Positions 45,485 through 56,073 of a stretch of 64,000 bases of DNA are shown here, one piece after another. The notes under the pieces were generated by a model. The model was not told the DNA's origin. It did no database searches and worked only from the letters and a program-made list of their open reading frames with translations. Position numbers and translations under genes: made by a program. The stretch spans positions 9,052,001-9,116,000 of the forward strand of contig OZ020249.1 of NCBI GenBank assembly GCA_963971285.1. The letters are read 5' to 3'. Numbering within the stretch: the first letter of the stretch is position 1; every line of letters starts with the position of its first letter. Source of the stretch: Astropecten irregularis (Eukaryota; Echinodermata; Asteroidea; Paxillosida; Astropectinidae).

Positions 45485-46045
45485 CTTGAAACTAGTACGC
45501 TACTAGTTCGCGACTCTTTTCCGCGACATCTCCCAGACGTCTCCTGAAAATTATTGAGTCTCCGAGGAGTCGCAAGAAGTTTAAACATGTTCGATTTGTT
45601 AGGAGACTTTTTCCAGTCCAGTCTGAGACGTCTCCATCAGTTCCGGCGACGTCTGCACGATTTGACCAATACGTCTCAGAGATGTCGGGGAGACCTGCTG
45701 GAGACCAGAAAGACTGATTGGACGTTTCGGAGACGTCTCGTATCTTCGACTCTACTTGACGTTTCTTCGACTCTACTTGACGCTGAGACCCACTTTATAA
45801 ACCAGGTGACTGAACACGTACTGAAATCGATTTCACTAACGCTTTGCCATCATAAAGCCCAAATCCATCGCTAAACGGAATTGCTATGCAATGTAGCGAT
45901 CGATTTTCTGTTTAGCGATGGATTTGGGTTTTACGATGATCGCAAAGCTTTAGTGAAATCTTGGTCTTATGTTGGAGTCGTCTCCGCGACTGCAACGACT
46001 GATAAATTGGAGACGTCGTGGCGACGTCTCCCTTGGTGAGATGCG
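45485..46045. mobile_element. Inverted-repeat element rich in GAGACGTCTC
   Basis: AGACGTCTCC and GGAGACGTCT words occur throughout. The right part (TGGAGACGTCGTGGCGACGT) mirrors the left. Interior copies of TTCTTCGACTCTACTTGACG are duplicated in tandem at 45740-45782. A palindromic element sits in the middle. Confidence 0.55.
45826..45960. mobile_element. Palindromic MITE nested in the GAGACGTC element
   Basis: Ends GATTTCACTAACGCTTTGC and GCAAAGCTTTAGTGAAATC are inverted. ATCCATCGCTAAAC pairs with GTTTAGCGATGGAT inside. Length about 135 bp. The flanking DNA belongs to the host element, so this insertion is the younger one. Confidence 0.7.
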
Positions 46046-46801
46046 GCATTTTACTTGCTCGATAAATTATGTTGTTAACTGGAAACGTGTTATCACTCGT
46101 GGAACTTCTACTTTACTGTGTATTCAGTTTACATAAGCCACTGGGGCTGGTATTATTTACACAGACAGTCCTTTAGTGACCTTCGATCAGTCGTGAATTT
46201 GGTTAATGTTGTTTTATTTGTTTATTTTGATATTTTACTCATTTATTTTATCGCCTCGTGATATCTAAAAACGATTCGATCATGGATGTATGGAGCGCCT
46301 TTGGGGCCAAAATTAATATTTTACAAAACGAATGATAAAAAGGACAAACGAAGATCACAATTTATAATACTAAGCAAAGAAAATTGTCATAAATAAGACA
46401 TCGAAAATATGAATAAAGTAACCTGAAAACGTATAACAGAAAACAAAAAACGAAGCTCAGCATATTCGTGCAGACAATAGTTTTGCAAAACCAACGATAA
46501 AAACCTGAAACGACCAAAAGACAAAATTTAAAGAATCAAAGGACAGAACCAAACGATCAACCGACAAAACTGAACAATCAAAGGACAGTGACCAATGATC
46601 AAAGTATTGTAAACACGAACGATAAAAACCTCAAACGGTCAAAGAACAAAACGAAGATGATCAAAGCATATAGTGCCGAGCGATCAATAGAAAACAGAAA
46701 ACGTTAAAGGACAAAACGAAACGATCAAAGGACAAACTGAAACAAACTAAACAATCGCCAATGTTGAGGGCGCTGTGATTTATTTAACCCATAATAACGC
46801 C

Positions 46802-46936
46802 GTGTCCCAATGGTTCTCTGGCGGCAGCGGCTGCAAATTATATACGCATGTATCTACGGCAGCCACTAGCCAGTGACTGCAGCCATTTCAACAGACTTGT
46901 GTGTTATTTTCGGTCGCAGCCAGAGAATTGGGACAC
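46802..46936. mobile_element. MITE with GTGTCCCAA ends
   Basis: Left end GTGTCCCAATGGTTCTCTGGC, right end GCCAGAGAATTGGGACAC, inverted with a two-base difference. Body 135 bp, non-coding. Confidence 0.65.
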
Positions 46937-46944
46937 AACCTTAA

Positions 46945-47174
46945 GCCCACCGCACATTATACGATCCGACATTCCGACTACGACCCGACTGGTTTTTGGA
47001 AGGATCGCAAAGCATTCTGGGAGTCTTAACCGTGATTGTTCCCAGGCGCAGACCCACTCTGATGGCCTGTCGGCAAGATTCAACTGTCGAATCACGATTA
47101 TGGCTCCCAGAATGCTTTGCGATCCTTCAAAAAACCAGTCGGGTCGTAGTCGGATCGTATAGTGTGCGGTGGGC
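46945..47174. mobile_element. 230-bp MITE, TTAA-like target
   Basis: Inverted ends GCCCACCGCACATTATACGA and TCGTATAGTGTGCGGTGGGC, with inverted similarity reaching inward through GACTGGTTTTTGGAAGGATC and CAAAGCATTCTGGGAG. Flanks are TTAA on the left and TTTA on the right, possibly a decayed TTAA duplication as in piggyBac-type elements. Confidence 0.75.
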
Positions 47175-47601
47175 TTTAGTTATACTTATGTCTGGTTTCA
47201 GGTTAACTCGGTCCGTAACAAACTCGGTCCGTGACCATCACGGTCCGTGACCAACTCGGTCCCTATAGGTGAATTGTACGCAATTGGTAATTTTGTTGCA
47301 GCAAAACGAGTACGTAATTGTCTCGCGAATTACGTGAATTTATTTATTTATTCATTATTTTAAATCTTTGGACATTTAAAAACAGTGTAACAGTAAAATT
47401 ACATACATTGGAAGGTGCTGCACAGGGAAGACAAAAGTAAAAAAATAAAATTGTCATCAAAAGATGTGCCTTCACAAACACATCATTATTATTAATTACA
47501 TGTATCTGATCTATTAATTTTTATATGTATACATAAAAACACGTTGTAATAAGGCATTTGATTTGACTGCGTGTATATTTTGATTGATATTTTAATTGGG
47601 A

Positions 47602-47855
47602 GTCAGACAAGTCAACCGGTGGGACAAGTCGACCGGTGAGATAGGTCGAGACAGGTCGACCGGTAAGACAGGTCGAGACAGGTCGACCGGTGAGATATAT
47701 ACCATTATATCAAAGCTATTCACGGCTTCCCCCGGCCCCATGGGGGGAAGAGATACTTTCCCCGTATCTCACCGGTCGACCTGTCTCACCGGTCGACCTG
47801 TCTCACCGGTCGACCTGTCTCAAGTCGAGTTGTCCCACCGGTCGACTTGTCTGAC
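47602..47855. mobile_element. Inverted-repeat element built from ACCGGTCGACCTGTCTC
   Basis: Begins GTCAGACAAGTCAACCGGTG and ends ACCGGTCGACTTGTCTGAC. Both arms are made of 17-bp ACCGGTCGACCTGTCTC repeats, four or so on each side. The repeats contain the ACCGGT and GTCGAC palindromes. The same family is nested in the MULE-like element at 31.7-32.15 kb. Confidence 0.8.
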
Positions 47856-48911
47856 ATTCTTTTAATTAATATACAGTACTGTGCTATTCTGTTTTCCTGT
47901 TTTCCCAATTATCTTATCATGTAACTATTCAAATTGCTGCATGATGAAGGAGAAAACAAAGTCCTGCAGTACAATAAAATAATGTATATCTTCACAGTTT
48001 CAGCCACAAGCAAAACATAACTGATATGATGGTAATCGTTATTATGACTCGACATTATATAATTGCAAGTATGTATAAAGGGACTCTAGGGTTGTCTATA
48101 GGTAAATAAATAAATCACAATCACAGCGCCCTTAACGGTGGCGATTGTTTAGTTCGTTTCAGTTTGTCCTGTGATCGTTTCGGTTTGTCCTTTAAACGTT
48201 TTCTGTTTTCTATTGATCGCTCGGCACGATATATGCTTTGATCATTTTCGTTTTGTTCTTTGACCGTTTGAGGTTTTTATCGTTCGTGTTTACAATACTT
48301 TGATCGTTGGCCACTGTCCTTTGATTGTTCAGTTTTGTCTGTTGATCGTTTGGTTCTAATTCTGTCCTTTGATTGTTTTATTTTGTCTTTTGATCGTTTG
48401 AGGTTTTTATAGTTGGTTTTTCAAACCTGTTGTCTGCACGAATATGCTGAGCTTCGTTTTATTTCATTTTATCACTTCAAGATAAAATTCATTATTCTCA
48501 TCAGCAAACACACGGTATGCATTTGCAGCCACTGTGTCAGTTGTCAACAACACTTGCATAGATTGGTTAACAAACGGCGAGCACAGTAAGCGCACCTGGC
48601 GACCCCCCCTTGTTATTGCACGAATTTAATACAAAATGTATACATTTGCAGATCATATGTGGGTCATCAATGAAATTGATACAAAAGGAAGAAGCCGGGT
48701 CACGTGTTACTATTTCCGCCATATTTTAGCTTTTCACCGCAAATACGCTGAAAATTAATTCCCTCTCAGAAAAAAATGGAATTTATTGACTTTTGATTGC
48801 GGCTCACTCCTTGGATATTTACTGGAAGTTTATTTCTGTGGCAACAAGTTTGCTGTTTTTTCTCCTTCCTGTTGACGCTGGATTTTCACGAACATTCGGC
48901 CAATTTATTGT

Positions 48912-49115
48912 GATTGTGTGCCGCAGTTTGCCTACTCTTCTAACTTTATCGAAGAATTGTGTCTCCTCAGTTTGCCTAATCTTCTCACGTTATCGAGGAA
49001 TGTATGCCGCAGTTTACCTACTCTTCTAACGTTACCGAGGAGTTTTTATCGAGGAATTGTGTGCCGCAGTTTGCCTATATACTCTTGTACAACTTTATCG
49101 AGAATTTGGTGCCGC
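48912..49115. repeat. Degenerate tandem repeat, about 55-bp unit, four copies
   Basis: GTGCCGCAGTTTGCCTACTC, TTCTAACTTTATCGA and GGAATTGTG recur four times with small indels. Frames read through the unit but are repeat-derived. Confidence 0.7.
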
Positions 49116-49173
49116 AGTACTGTCTGCTCTACTATTTATGCTAAGTAAAGTAGTAGTACTTGCTTACTAATAC

Positions 49174-49806
49174 CTCGGTCACATTTGCTATCCGGCTAGC
49201 GTACGGCGGCCGTTTGTACCCAAAATCGAGAGAAACGTGCGGCGGCCGCGGAAAACCTGCGGCGGCCTCAGGGTTGCCTTACGGCACATCCCTATTTTTT
49301 ACAGGCCGTAGGGGTGGCCGTAGAGTTATAGCGCGGAGTTATAACTCTTTTCATTTATACGTTCGCCGTGGCAATTCGACCCGCCGTAGCCATCCCGTAG
49401 AACGGTTTTTCGGTTCCCGTACGCTCAACGCACGCTATCCGTAACACTTTGGAAACTTTGCAATAACATGATCATTGTGAAAAATGTTGATGTGTATGGC
49501 AAACCCCTCATTATCATACTCATTGTATGCTGCGGGCGCTTTGCAGCAAGCTTGCGTTTTCCATTTTGGCAACGGCCGCCGCAGGGTCACCCTAAGGCGA
49601 CCCTGCGTCATCACTTCAAATGACAAACGGCAGCCGCAGGTTTTTTCTCCCCATAAATTAAAAATACGCCGTGCGGCAACCCTACCAATGTGACTGCTAC
49701 AGTGTGTAACCGTGGAAATACTGCGGCGACCCTGAAATTGTTACTGGCCGTAGATAATTTAGAATCCACGGCGACCGCAGCAAATGTGAGCAAATGTGAC
49801 CTAGGC
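49174..49806. mobile_element. Inverted-repeat element with CCTCGGTCACATTTGC end
   Basis: Left end CCTCGGTCACATTTGCTATC and right end GCAAATGTGACCTAGG are inverted. The interior holds many GGCGGCCG, GGCAACCCT and CTGCGGC(G/A)ACC words in both orientations. It abuts the start of the retrotransposon coding region and may have inserted into its terminal repeat. Confidence 0.6.
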
Positions 49807-49888
49807 ATTGCGATACAATTCGAGCAATTATTCCACGGGCGTTTTACTTTAGCAGGCTGGGCTAAAGGAGCCTTTGAGTCTTCCAAGA

Positions 49889-50335
49889 TGCCAGGACAGA
49901 GGCGACAGTACAAACCTCGCCAGAAGTCCCAGCCATACGTGACGGATCGCCGGCGTGGACCGGGACGCCCCCGAGGTCGAGGCGAGAGCATTAGCGAGGA
50001 ACGCGGCTCGATCGTCCACACCCAGCGGAGAAGACACTACTGTCCAAAGACACACGCCGAGCAACGACGCGTCATCCCCCGCTACTGCGGGCCCAATGGC
50101 TGATGATCCGTCGCCATGGATTGCGGGACAGTTGACGAGTCAACGCCCATGACCCAGTTCCCCCATGTGACAGCAGCAACGGATGGATTGACTACCACCA
50201 GAGAACCAACCGGCAGCGGAGTTTGCGGAGTTAGCGACGGTGAGGCCACCTCAATTACCGGACTGCTACTTTTACCCCAATGTCCTCAGAACTCTGTTGT
50301 TAACAGTAATGCTAACGTTAATAATGGTGGTAGTA
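49889..50335 (+). pseudogene. Ngaro-like gag, 5' part
   Basis: Begins MPGQRRQYKPRQKSQPYV with a strongly basic stretch (RRRGPGRPRGRG). Reading then shifts through the other two frames (PSGEDTTVQRHTPSND; then MTQFPHVTAATDG) to the insertion point at the TA dinucleotide 50334-50335. The two shifts are separate from the transposon insertions. The frame used last continues across both insertions into the 3' part. Confidence 0.6.
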
Positions 50336-51384
50336 CTAGTGTTCCTTCGTTTTGAACGTGCGCAGTACCGTAGTACCGTAAAGACCTTGCCATTGCCAAT
50401 GAGAAGCTCTGCACAACAAGCTCCGCCCAATTCAGACGGTTGCATTCATTGAACATCATACATATTCATGTTATACAAATAGCTCTTTATGAAAGGCAGA
50501 AAACCCCGTAATATATACCTGTGTAGTAAATACATGTATACAAAGTTTTACTCATGCGCAGAGCTGCAGCAATGTGCACCTGTAGCTGTATTACCGTATT
50601 GTAAACCTTCACTGAAGGCCAACTGTATTAAATGGTCCCCATTCGGCGCATTGCGGTACGAATAATGAAAAAAGAACTCCACTTGTGAATAGGCATTGAG
50701 CGCGTAAAATGATGTCATTTGAATGAGGGTTGTGTGCCGTGGCTCTGTCGCGACCCTCATTTTATATAAAGGTATTAATTATACAAAACAGTTTGTTGCT
50801 TAATACTGTGCAAGTAATAATGTTTATTGTGCTCTACCAATGTATAATTGTTTTAGTCCAAGAAATTAGATAATGAAGTAATAAAACAGTTATTTCGGGT
50901 CGCTGTAGCTGCCTTCAAACGTCTCGTTCGACGAATACACTGAACTAAAAGCTGTTTCATCATAGAAAGCATATGCACTCACTTTCGATATGGCATTTAT
51001 TTCTCTATCCTATTAATTTCTGATGTTGAAAATTGTTCCTGAGAAATGTTTCGAATACGAGTGCACATTTTTCAACATGTAAAAAAATTGTCCTTAATTT
51101 CGATGGATACAAACAATAATTTAATATGTGTCTTCCTATGCTATTTTCTCGACTTTTACTGTATTTTAGACAGACAATTTTTCATGCTGCGAATTCTTTC
51201 TCCAATTCGTGTTTTGTTACAACTTTGAAGACAGTCAAAACATTTTGGCCGACTTTTCTGAACCATTGTCATACCGGTACTTTGCAACAGTTTCAATATC
51301 TGTAAAGAACAACTTATTACCGTCGTGCACAAAAATCGAAATGCACTGTAGCTGACCGTAGCGTATCGCTTCTGACTATGCACA

Positions 51385-52030
51385 GCCTTCCTGAATAGCA
51401 TCAGGCCAGTACGTTATCTCATCTGAATGTGAACAGCAGACCTGAATAGCATTAGGACAGTACGTTGTCTCATCTGAATGCGAACAGCCTTCCTGAATTA
51501 GGACAGTACGTTATCTCATCTGAATGTGAACAGCCTTCCTGAATATCATTAGGACTGTACGTTATCTCATCTGAATGTGAACAGCCTTCCTGAATAGCAT
51601 CAGGCCAGTACGTTATCTCATCTGAATGTGAACAGCAGACCTGAATAGCATAGGACAGTACGTTGTCTCATCTGAATGTGAACAGCCTTCCTGAATAGCA
51701 TCAGGCCAGTACGTTATCTCATCTGAATGTGAACAGCCTTCCTGAATAGCATCAGGCCAGTACGTTATCTCATCTGAATGTGAACAGCAGACCTGAATAG
51801 CATTAGGACAGTACGTTGTCTCATCTGAATGTGAACAGCCTTCCTGAATAGCATCAGGCCAGTACGTTATCTCATCTGAATGTGAACAGCCTTCCTGAAT
51901 TAGGACAGTACGTTATCTCATCTGAATGTGAACAGCCTTCCTGAATATCATTAGGACTGTACGTTATCTCATCTGAATGTGCACAGCCTTCCTGAATATC
52001 ATTAGGACTGTACGTTATCTCATCTGAATG
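51385..52030. repeat. 51-bp tandem repeat, left arm of the foldback element
   Basis: About 12 units of CCTGAATAGCATCAGGCCAG followed by TACGTTATCTCATCTGAATG and TGAACAGCCTT. Variant units carry AGCAGAC in place of AGCCTTC, or a shortened GAATTAGGACAG, and the variants recur in a pattern (see 51480-51650 and 51900-52020), as expected from unequal exchange. Confidence 0.92.
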
Positions 52031-52429
52031 AACCGCCTATAGCTCAATTCAGACAGTTGCATTCATTAAACATCATGCATGCAGTTATACTATATTATTT
52101 ATATTTATATTTTTGGCATAGGCCTACTCGCAGAAACCCAGTGCAGTTTTAATGCAAAGTGTAATAGTCGACCGAAGAGCAGGAGTAAACCTTCACTGTA
52201 CTGTTTGGTCCCCATCCCCATTGCTCGTACCATAGAGCTACAAACAGTTTGTAGCTCTATGCTCGTACATTGCAGTATACGAACAATGAAATAGGAACGC
52301 CCGCTTGTGAATAGGCTTTGAGCGCGTAAAAGAATGTCATTTGAATCAGGGTTGTGGGGCGTGTATGTCGACGCGACTATTCGTGTCAGTATTTGAGAAA
52401 GGCATAGCTAGGCTACTAACAATCACTGC

Positions 52430-52830
52430 CCTAATGCTATTCAGGAAGGCTGTTCACATTCAGATGAGATAACGTGCTGTCCTAATGCTATTCAGGAAGG
52501 CTGTTCACATTCAGATGAGATAACGTACTGGCCTGATGCTATTCAGGTCTGCTGTTCACATTCAGATGAGATAACGTACTGGCCTGATGCTATTCAGGTC
52601 TGCTGTTCACATTCAGATGAGATAACGTACTGCTCTAATGCTATTCGGGAAGGCTGTTCACATTCAGATGAGACAACGTACTGGCCTGATGCTATTCAGG
52701 AAGGCTGTTCACATTCAGATGTGATAACGTATACTGCTCTAGTGCTATTCAGGAAGGCTGTTCACATTCAGATGAGATAACGTACTGCCGTTATGATATT
52801 CAGGTCGGCTGTGACAGTCATACGGTTCCG
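52430..52830. repeat. 51-bp tandem repeat, right arm (inverted)
   Basis: About eight units in the opposite orientation (ATGCTATTCAGGAAGGCTGT, TCACATTCAGATGAGATAAC). Same two variant types (CAGGTCTGCTG and CAGGAAGGCTG) as the left arm. Confidence 0.92.
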
Positions 52831-53893
52831 TCAGCTACAGTGTATTTTGATTTTTGTGCACGACGGTAATAAGTTGTTCTTTAAAGATAAGTAAAACTGT
52901 TGTACCGGTATGACAAAAGTCGGAAAGTTGAAACAAAACACGAATTGGAGAAAGAATTCGCAGCATGAAATTCTTTCAGTCTAAAATACAGTAAAAATCC
53001 AGAAAATAGCATTGGAAGACCCAAATCAATTTAATGTTTGTATCCATCGAAATTAAGGACAATTTGTTTATAATGTTGAAAAATGTGCACGCGTATTCAA
53101 AACATGTCTCAGGAACACTTATCAACATCAGAAATTAATAGGATAGAGAAATGTAATGCCACATCGAAAGTTAGTGCATATGCTTTCCATGATCAAACAG
53201 CTTTCAGTTCAGTGTATTCATCGAACGAGACGTTTGAAAACAGCTACAGCAAACCGAAATAACTGTTTTGTTACTTCGTTATCTAATTTCTTGGACTAAA
53301 AAAAAATATACATTGGCATAGCACACAGCATTAAGCAACAAACTGTTTTGTATATTATTAATACCTTTATATAAAATGAGGGTCGCGACAGAGCCACGGC
53401 ACACAACCCTCATTCAAATGACATCCTTTTACGCGCTCAATGCCTATTCACAAGTGGAGTTCCTTTTTCATCATTCGTACCGCAATGCGCTGAAATGGGG
53501 ACCATTTACATGTAATACAGTTGGCCTACAGTGAAGGTTTACAATACGGTAATACAGCTACAGGTGCACATTGCTGCAGCTCTGCGCATGAGTAAAACTT
53601 TGTATACATGTATTTACTACATTATTACGGGGTTTTCTGCCTTTCATAAAGAGCTATTTGTATAACATGAATATGTATGATGTTCAATGAATGCAACCGT
53701 CTGAATTGGGAGGAGCTTTTTGTACAGAGCTTCTCATTGGGCAATGGCAAAATCTTTACGGTACTACGGTACTGTGTACGTTCAAAACGAAGGAACACTA
53801 GTAGGCCTACATGTACCTATACTAGTACATGTACTTCTGATTGTTCTGTTGTAAGCCCAGTTGTTTCGACTGTCAATGCTAATGCCTTAGCTC

Positions 53894-54752
53894 CAGGGGC
53901 GTAGATAGCGGGGGGGTTGGGGGGGTTGCATCTCCCCCAGAATTTTAGGTGGGGGGGGTTGGTGTGTACAATCAACCCCCCCAGGTTTCTGTCGTGGGAA
54001 AATTAAAACTTAAGTATAATCGTGCAATGTATGCCAGTGAAAAAGTATTTAATTACATGTATTGTTAAAAGCATACAACATGCGTTTGAGAGATGAAACG
54101 CAAGGATAGACTGCCAGGAACGTTGCTGTTCTTCGGTGTCCATGCGTATGTGCACGACTCTTGATCCGTTCAACAAGGCCTTGCATTTTTTCAAAGCGTG
54201 CCGTTGGAGGATCAAGGGAAACAGGTTGGCTTTGTGTATGCGACACCCGCGGAACCGCGTTAAGGGGTTGTGCACTGAACTTTGCTTACCCATTTCTAAA
54301 CATTGACATAATATGTTCCTGTTGATCGAGAGCATTCTCTATTTTCTATAAAAATGTGGACAGTACAAAATTGTCTATAAAAAGGTACCTAAGACATTAG
54401 GGAGACACCAAAATGTCTCCTTAATGTTCAGTGTATCCCTAAGGTCAAATTTAAAGCAAACCTTGTCTCCTTAAGGTCCATTCCAGGTGTATACATATAG
54501 ATTATATATGTACCAGGCGCGGTTCTAGAGCCAATATTTTTGGGGGCTAGAAGAGCCATTTTTTTTTTGGGGGGGGGGGGTAGAAGACCCCAAGATTATG
54601 GGGGTTAGACCCTTCTTCTATAACACTCTCATCTGCTATGTCTTATTAGGGGTAGAAAAACACGCACATGTAGCCTACACAACGCGTTTTTATGTCATTG
54701 GCGCTTAATACTGAAAAGATGAAGTATTTTTCAGTTTTATTTTTTTCAATTG

Positions 54753-54785
<33 letters not shown>

Positions 54786-54942
54786 TATAATTTTTTTTTT
54801 GGGGAGGGCTAAACAATATTTTATGGGGGCACAACCCCCCTTCCCCCGTAGAACCGCCACTGAAATGTACACAATATAATACCAAAGTACGACCCAACTA
54901 GAGGATCAACCCCCCAGGTCTGAGAACCTGTCTACGCCACTG
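53894..54942. mobile_element. hAT-like element with 8-bp duplication CTTAGCTC
   Basis: CTTAGCTC precedes (53886-53893) and follows (54943-54950) the element. The ends are CAGGGGCGTAGATAG and CTGTCTACGCCACTG, the inverted CAG(G/T)GGCGTAG termini common in hAT elements. No transposase is recognisable in 1049 bp, so it is non-autonomous. It interrupts the retrotransposon gag frame exactly. Confidence 0.9.
54514..54862. mobile_element. Nested hAT-like MITE
   Basis: Ends CAGGCGCGGTTCTAG and GTAGAACCGCCACTG, inverted. Flanks ATATGTAC (54506-54513) and AAATGTAC (54863-54870) match at seven of eight bases. It lies inside the 53894-54942 element and has a long T run at 54758-54783. Confidence 0.82.
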
Positions 54943-54950
54943 CTTAGCTC

Positions 54951-55903
54951 ACCCAATGCGGGCCCCCATTGTCGGTAACACTAACAGCAATTTAGTTTGT
55001 GAACTTAATCAGGTCAGGGCAGCCGATGGCTCGCCGCTGTCATCGGCCGATTTGGTCTTGGGTATGCCTGCTTCTTGGCATTCATTGGGGCAAGATGCCC
55101 CTATCGACTTGCATGTGTCCCAAGGCATTAAAGAAAAAATCTGGAAGGGGCAGTATGTAGACTTAGCGTCACTTTACCGCGACCATGCCACTAAGGTTTT
55201 GACCTCTGCCGGCAGCGGCGCTGAATTGACCATGGCAGTCGAGCAAGGGAAGGTAGTTTTGCGCCCAGCGACTTCGCAGCCCCGTCGGCTCGATTCCATA
55301 GACAAATGGTCCAGCGCTTTTCATGTGTTTTTGGCCATTTATTCAACGCGACATCCTTGCCGCATCTTGGAATTGTTAAAATATGCAGAGATTGTTCGCT
55401 TGGCAGCATCGCAATTCCCTGGCCTAGGCTGGCGTAACTATGACGAGCAGTTCCGCCTGCGCATGGAAGCGAACCCATCCCGTTCATGGGCTTCCATGGA
55501 TATGGAACTTTGGGTTACGGTTGCCGCGGCCGGTAGCATGTTGCCCGCGGCTACTAGTACTACTGCTAATACCGGCACAACTGCTGGGGCTGCTCGGAAC
55601 CAATGGCCTACGCGCAATTGCTTCGCGTTTAATACCGTGTTGGGTTGCCGTTGGAATCCTTGCCGGTATACACACAGTTGCTTCCGGTGCGCAAGGCTAG
55701 GACACGGTGCGTCGTCGTGTAGATCGGTCGGGCAGCGCCCCATGCAAGGCCAGGGTGGCATACCGGCAAAGCATTCGATCGCTCCCGGTGGTAGCGGCAC
55801 GTACATGCGCTACACGAAGTCGCCGTGCCCGGCACCGGGCGTGGGGCAGTCTTTCAAGCCGGTGACAACCAGCACTGCCGGGCCGGCCACGGATGAGCGC
55901 TAA
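54951..55903 (+). pseudogene. Ngaro-like gag, 3' part with zinc knuckles
   Basis: Continues gag in frame if one copy of each target duplication and the two transposons are ignored. Encodes a helical capsid-like part (ATKVLTSAGSGAELTMAVEQ, WSSAFHVFLAIYSTRHP) and, near the C-terminus, a C-x8-C-x4-C-x3-H cluster (CFAFNTVLGCRWNPCRYTH) followed by a C-x2-C-x4-H-x4-C knuckle (CFRCARLGHGASSC). Gag packages element RNA. This part (about 316 codons) has no internal stop, in contrast to the damaged polymerase. Confidence 0.85.
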
Positions 55904-56073
55904 CATGCGCTATAGCGCCCCACGACCGAACGAGCAAGCGAATTTTCGTGCTCCCAACGCCCATTAAAGTAGCTGTTCTTCGGCAGTGGTTGGCGCATTA
56001 TCCGCTTTAGTCAGCGGCTGACACACTTACTCATGGTTTTTCACGGGGATTTTCCCTTGGTTTTCACGGGCCT

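Larger units (their letters stand above)
46290..48480. mobile_element. Large inverted-repeat structure holding nested MITEs
   Basis: Bases 46450-46790 and 48115-48450 are inverted copies made of repeated 'GATCAAAGGACAAA(A/C)' and 'AACGATAAAAACC' words. The segment 46290-46390 also has an inverted partner at 59573-59685. The 1.3-kb interior contains at least three separate inverted-repeat elements. I cannot tell whether the whole is one foldback element or two insertions in opposite orientation. Confidence 0.6.
50336..53801. mobile_element. 3.5-kb foldback transposon inserted at TA in gag
   Basis: Ends CTAGTGTTCCTTCGTTTTGA and TCAAAACGAAGGAACACTAG, flanked by TA on both sides (50334-50335, 53802-53803). 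The outer arms (50336-51385 and 52830-53801) are inverted copies. The inner arms are tandem 51-bp repeats in opposite orientation. The central 52030-52430 is a third, diverged copy of arm sequence and holds a perfect hairpin ATAGAGCTACAAAC / GTTTGTAGCTCTAT. There is no transposase. This unique-arm plus tandem-repeat-arm plan resembles foldback elements known from sea urchin (TU) and fly (FB). Confidence 0.88.

Noticed and set aside
51385-52830. CRISPR-like or regulatory repeat array
   Set aside because: The 51-bp units are direct tandem repeats in mirror-image blocks of a foldback transposon and have no spacers.
54646-54897. Lysine-rich minus-strand frame
   Set aside because: It is translated from the T run inside the nested hAT-like element.
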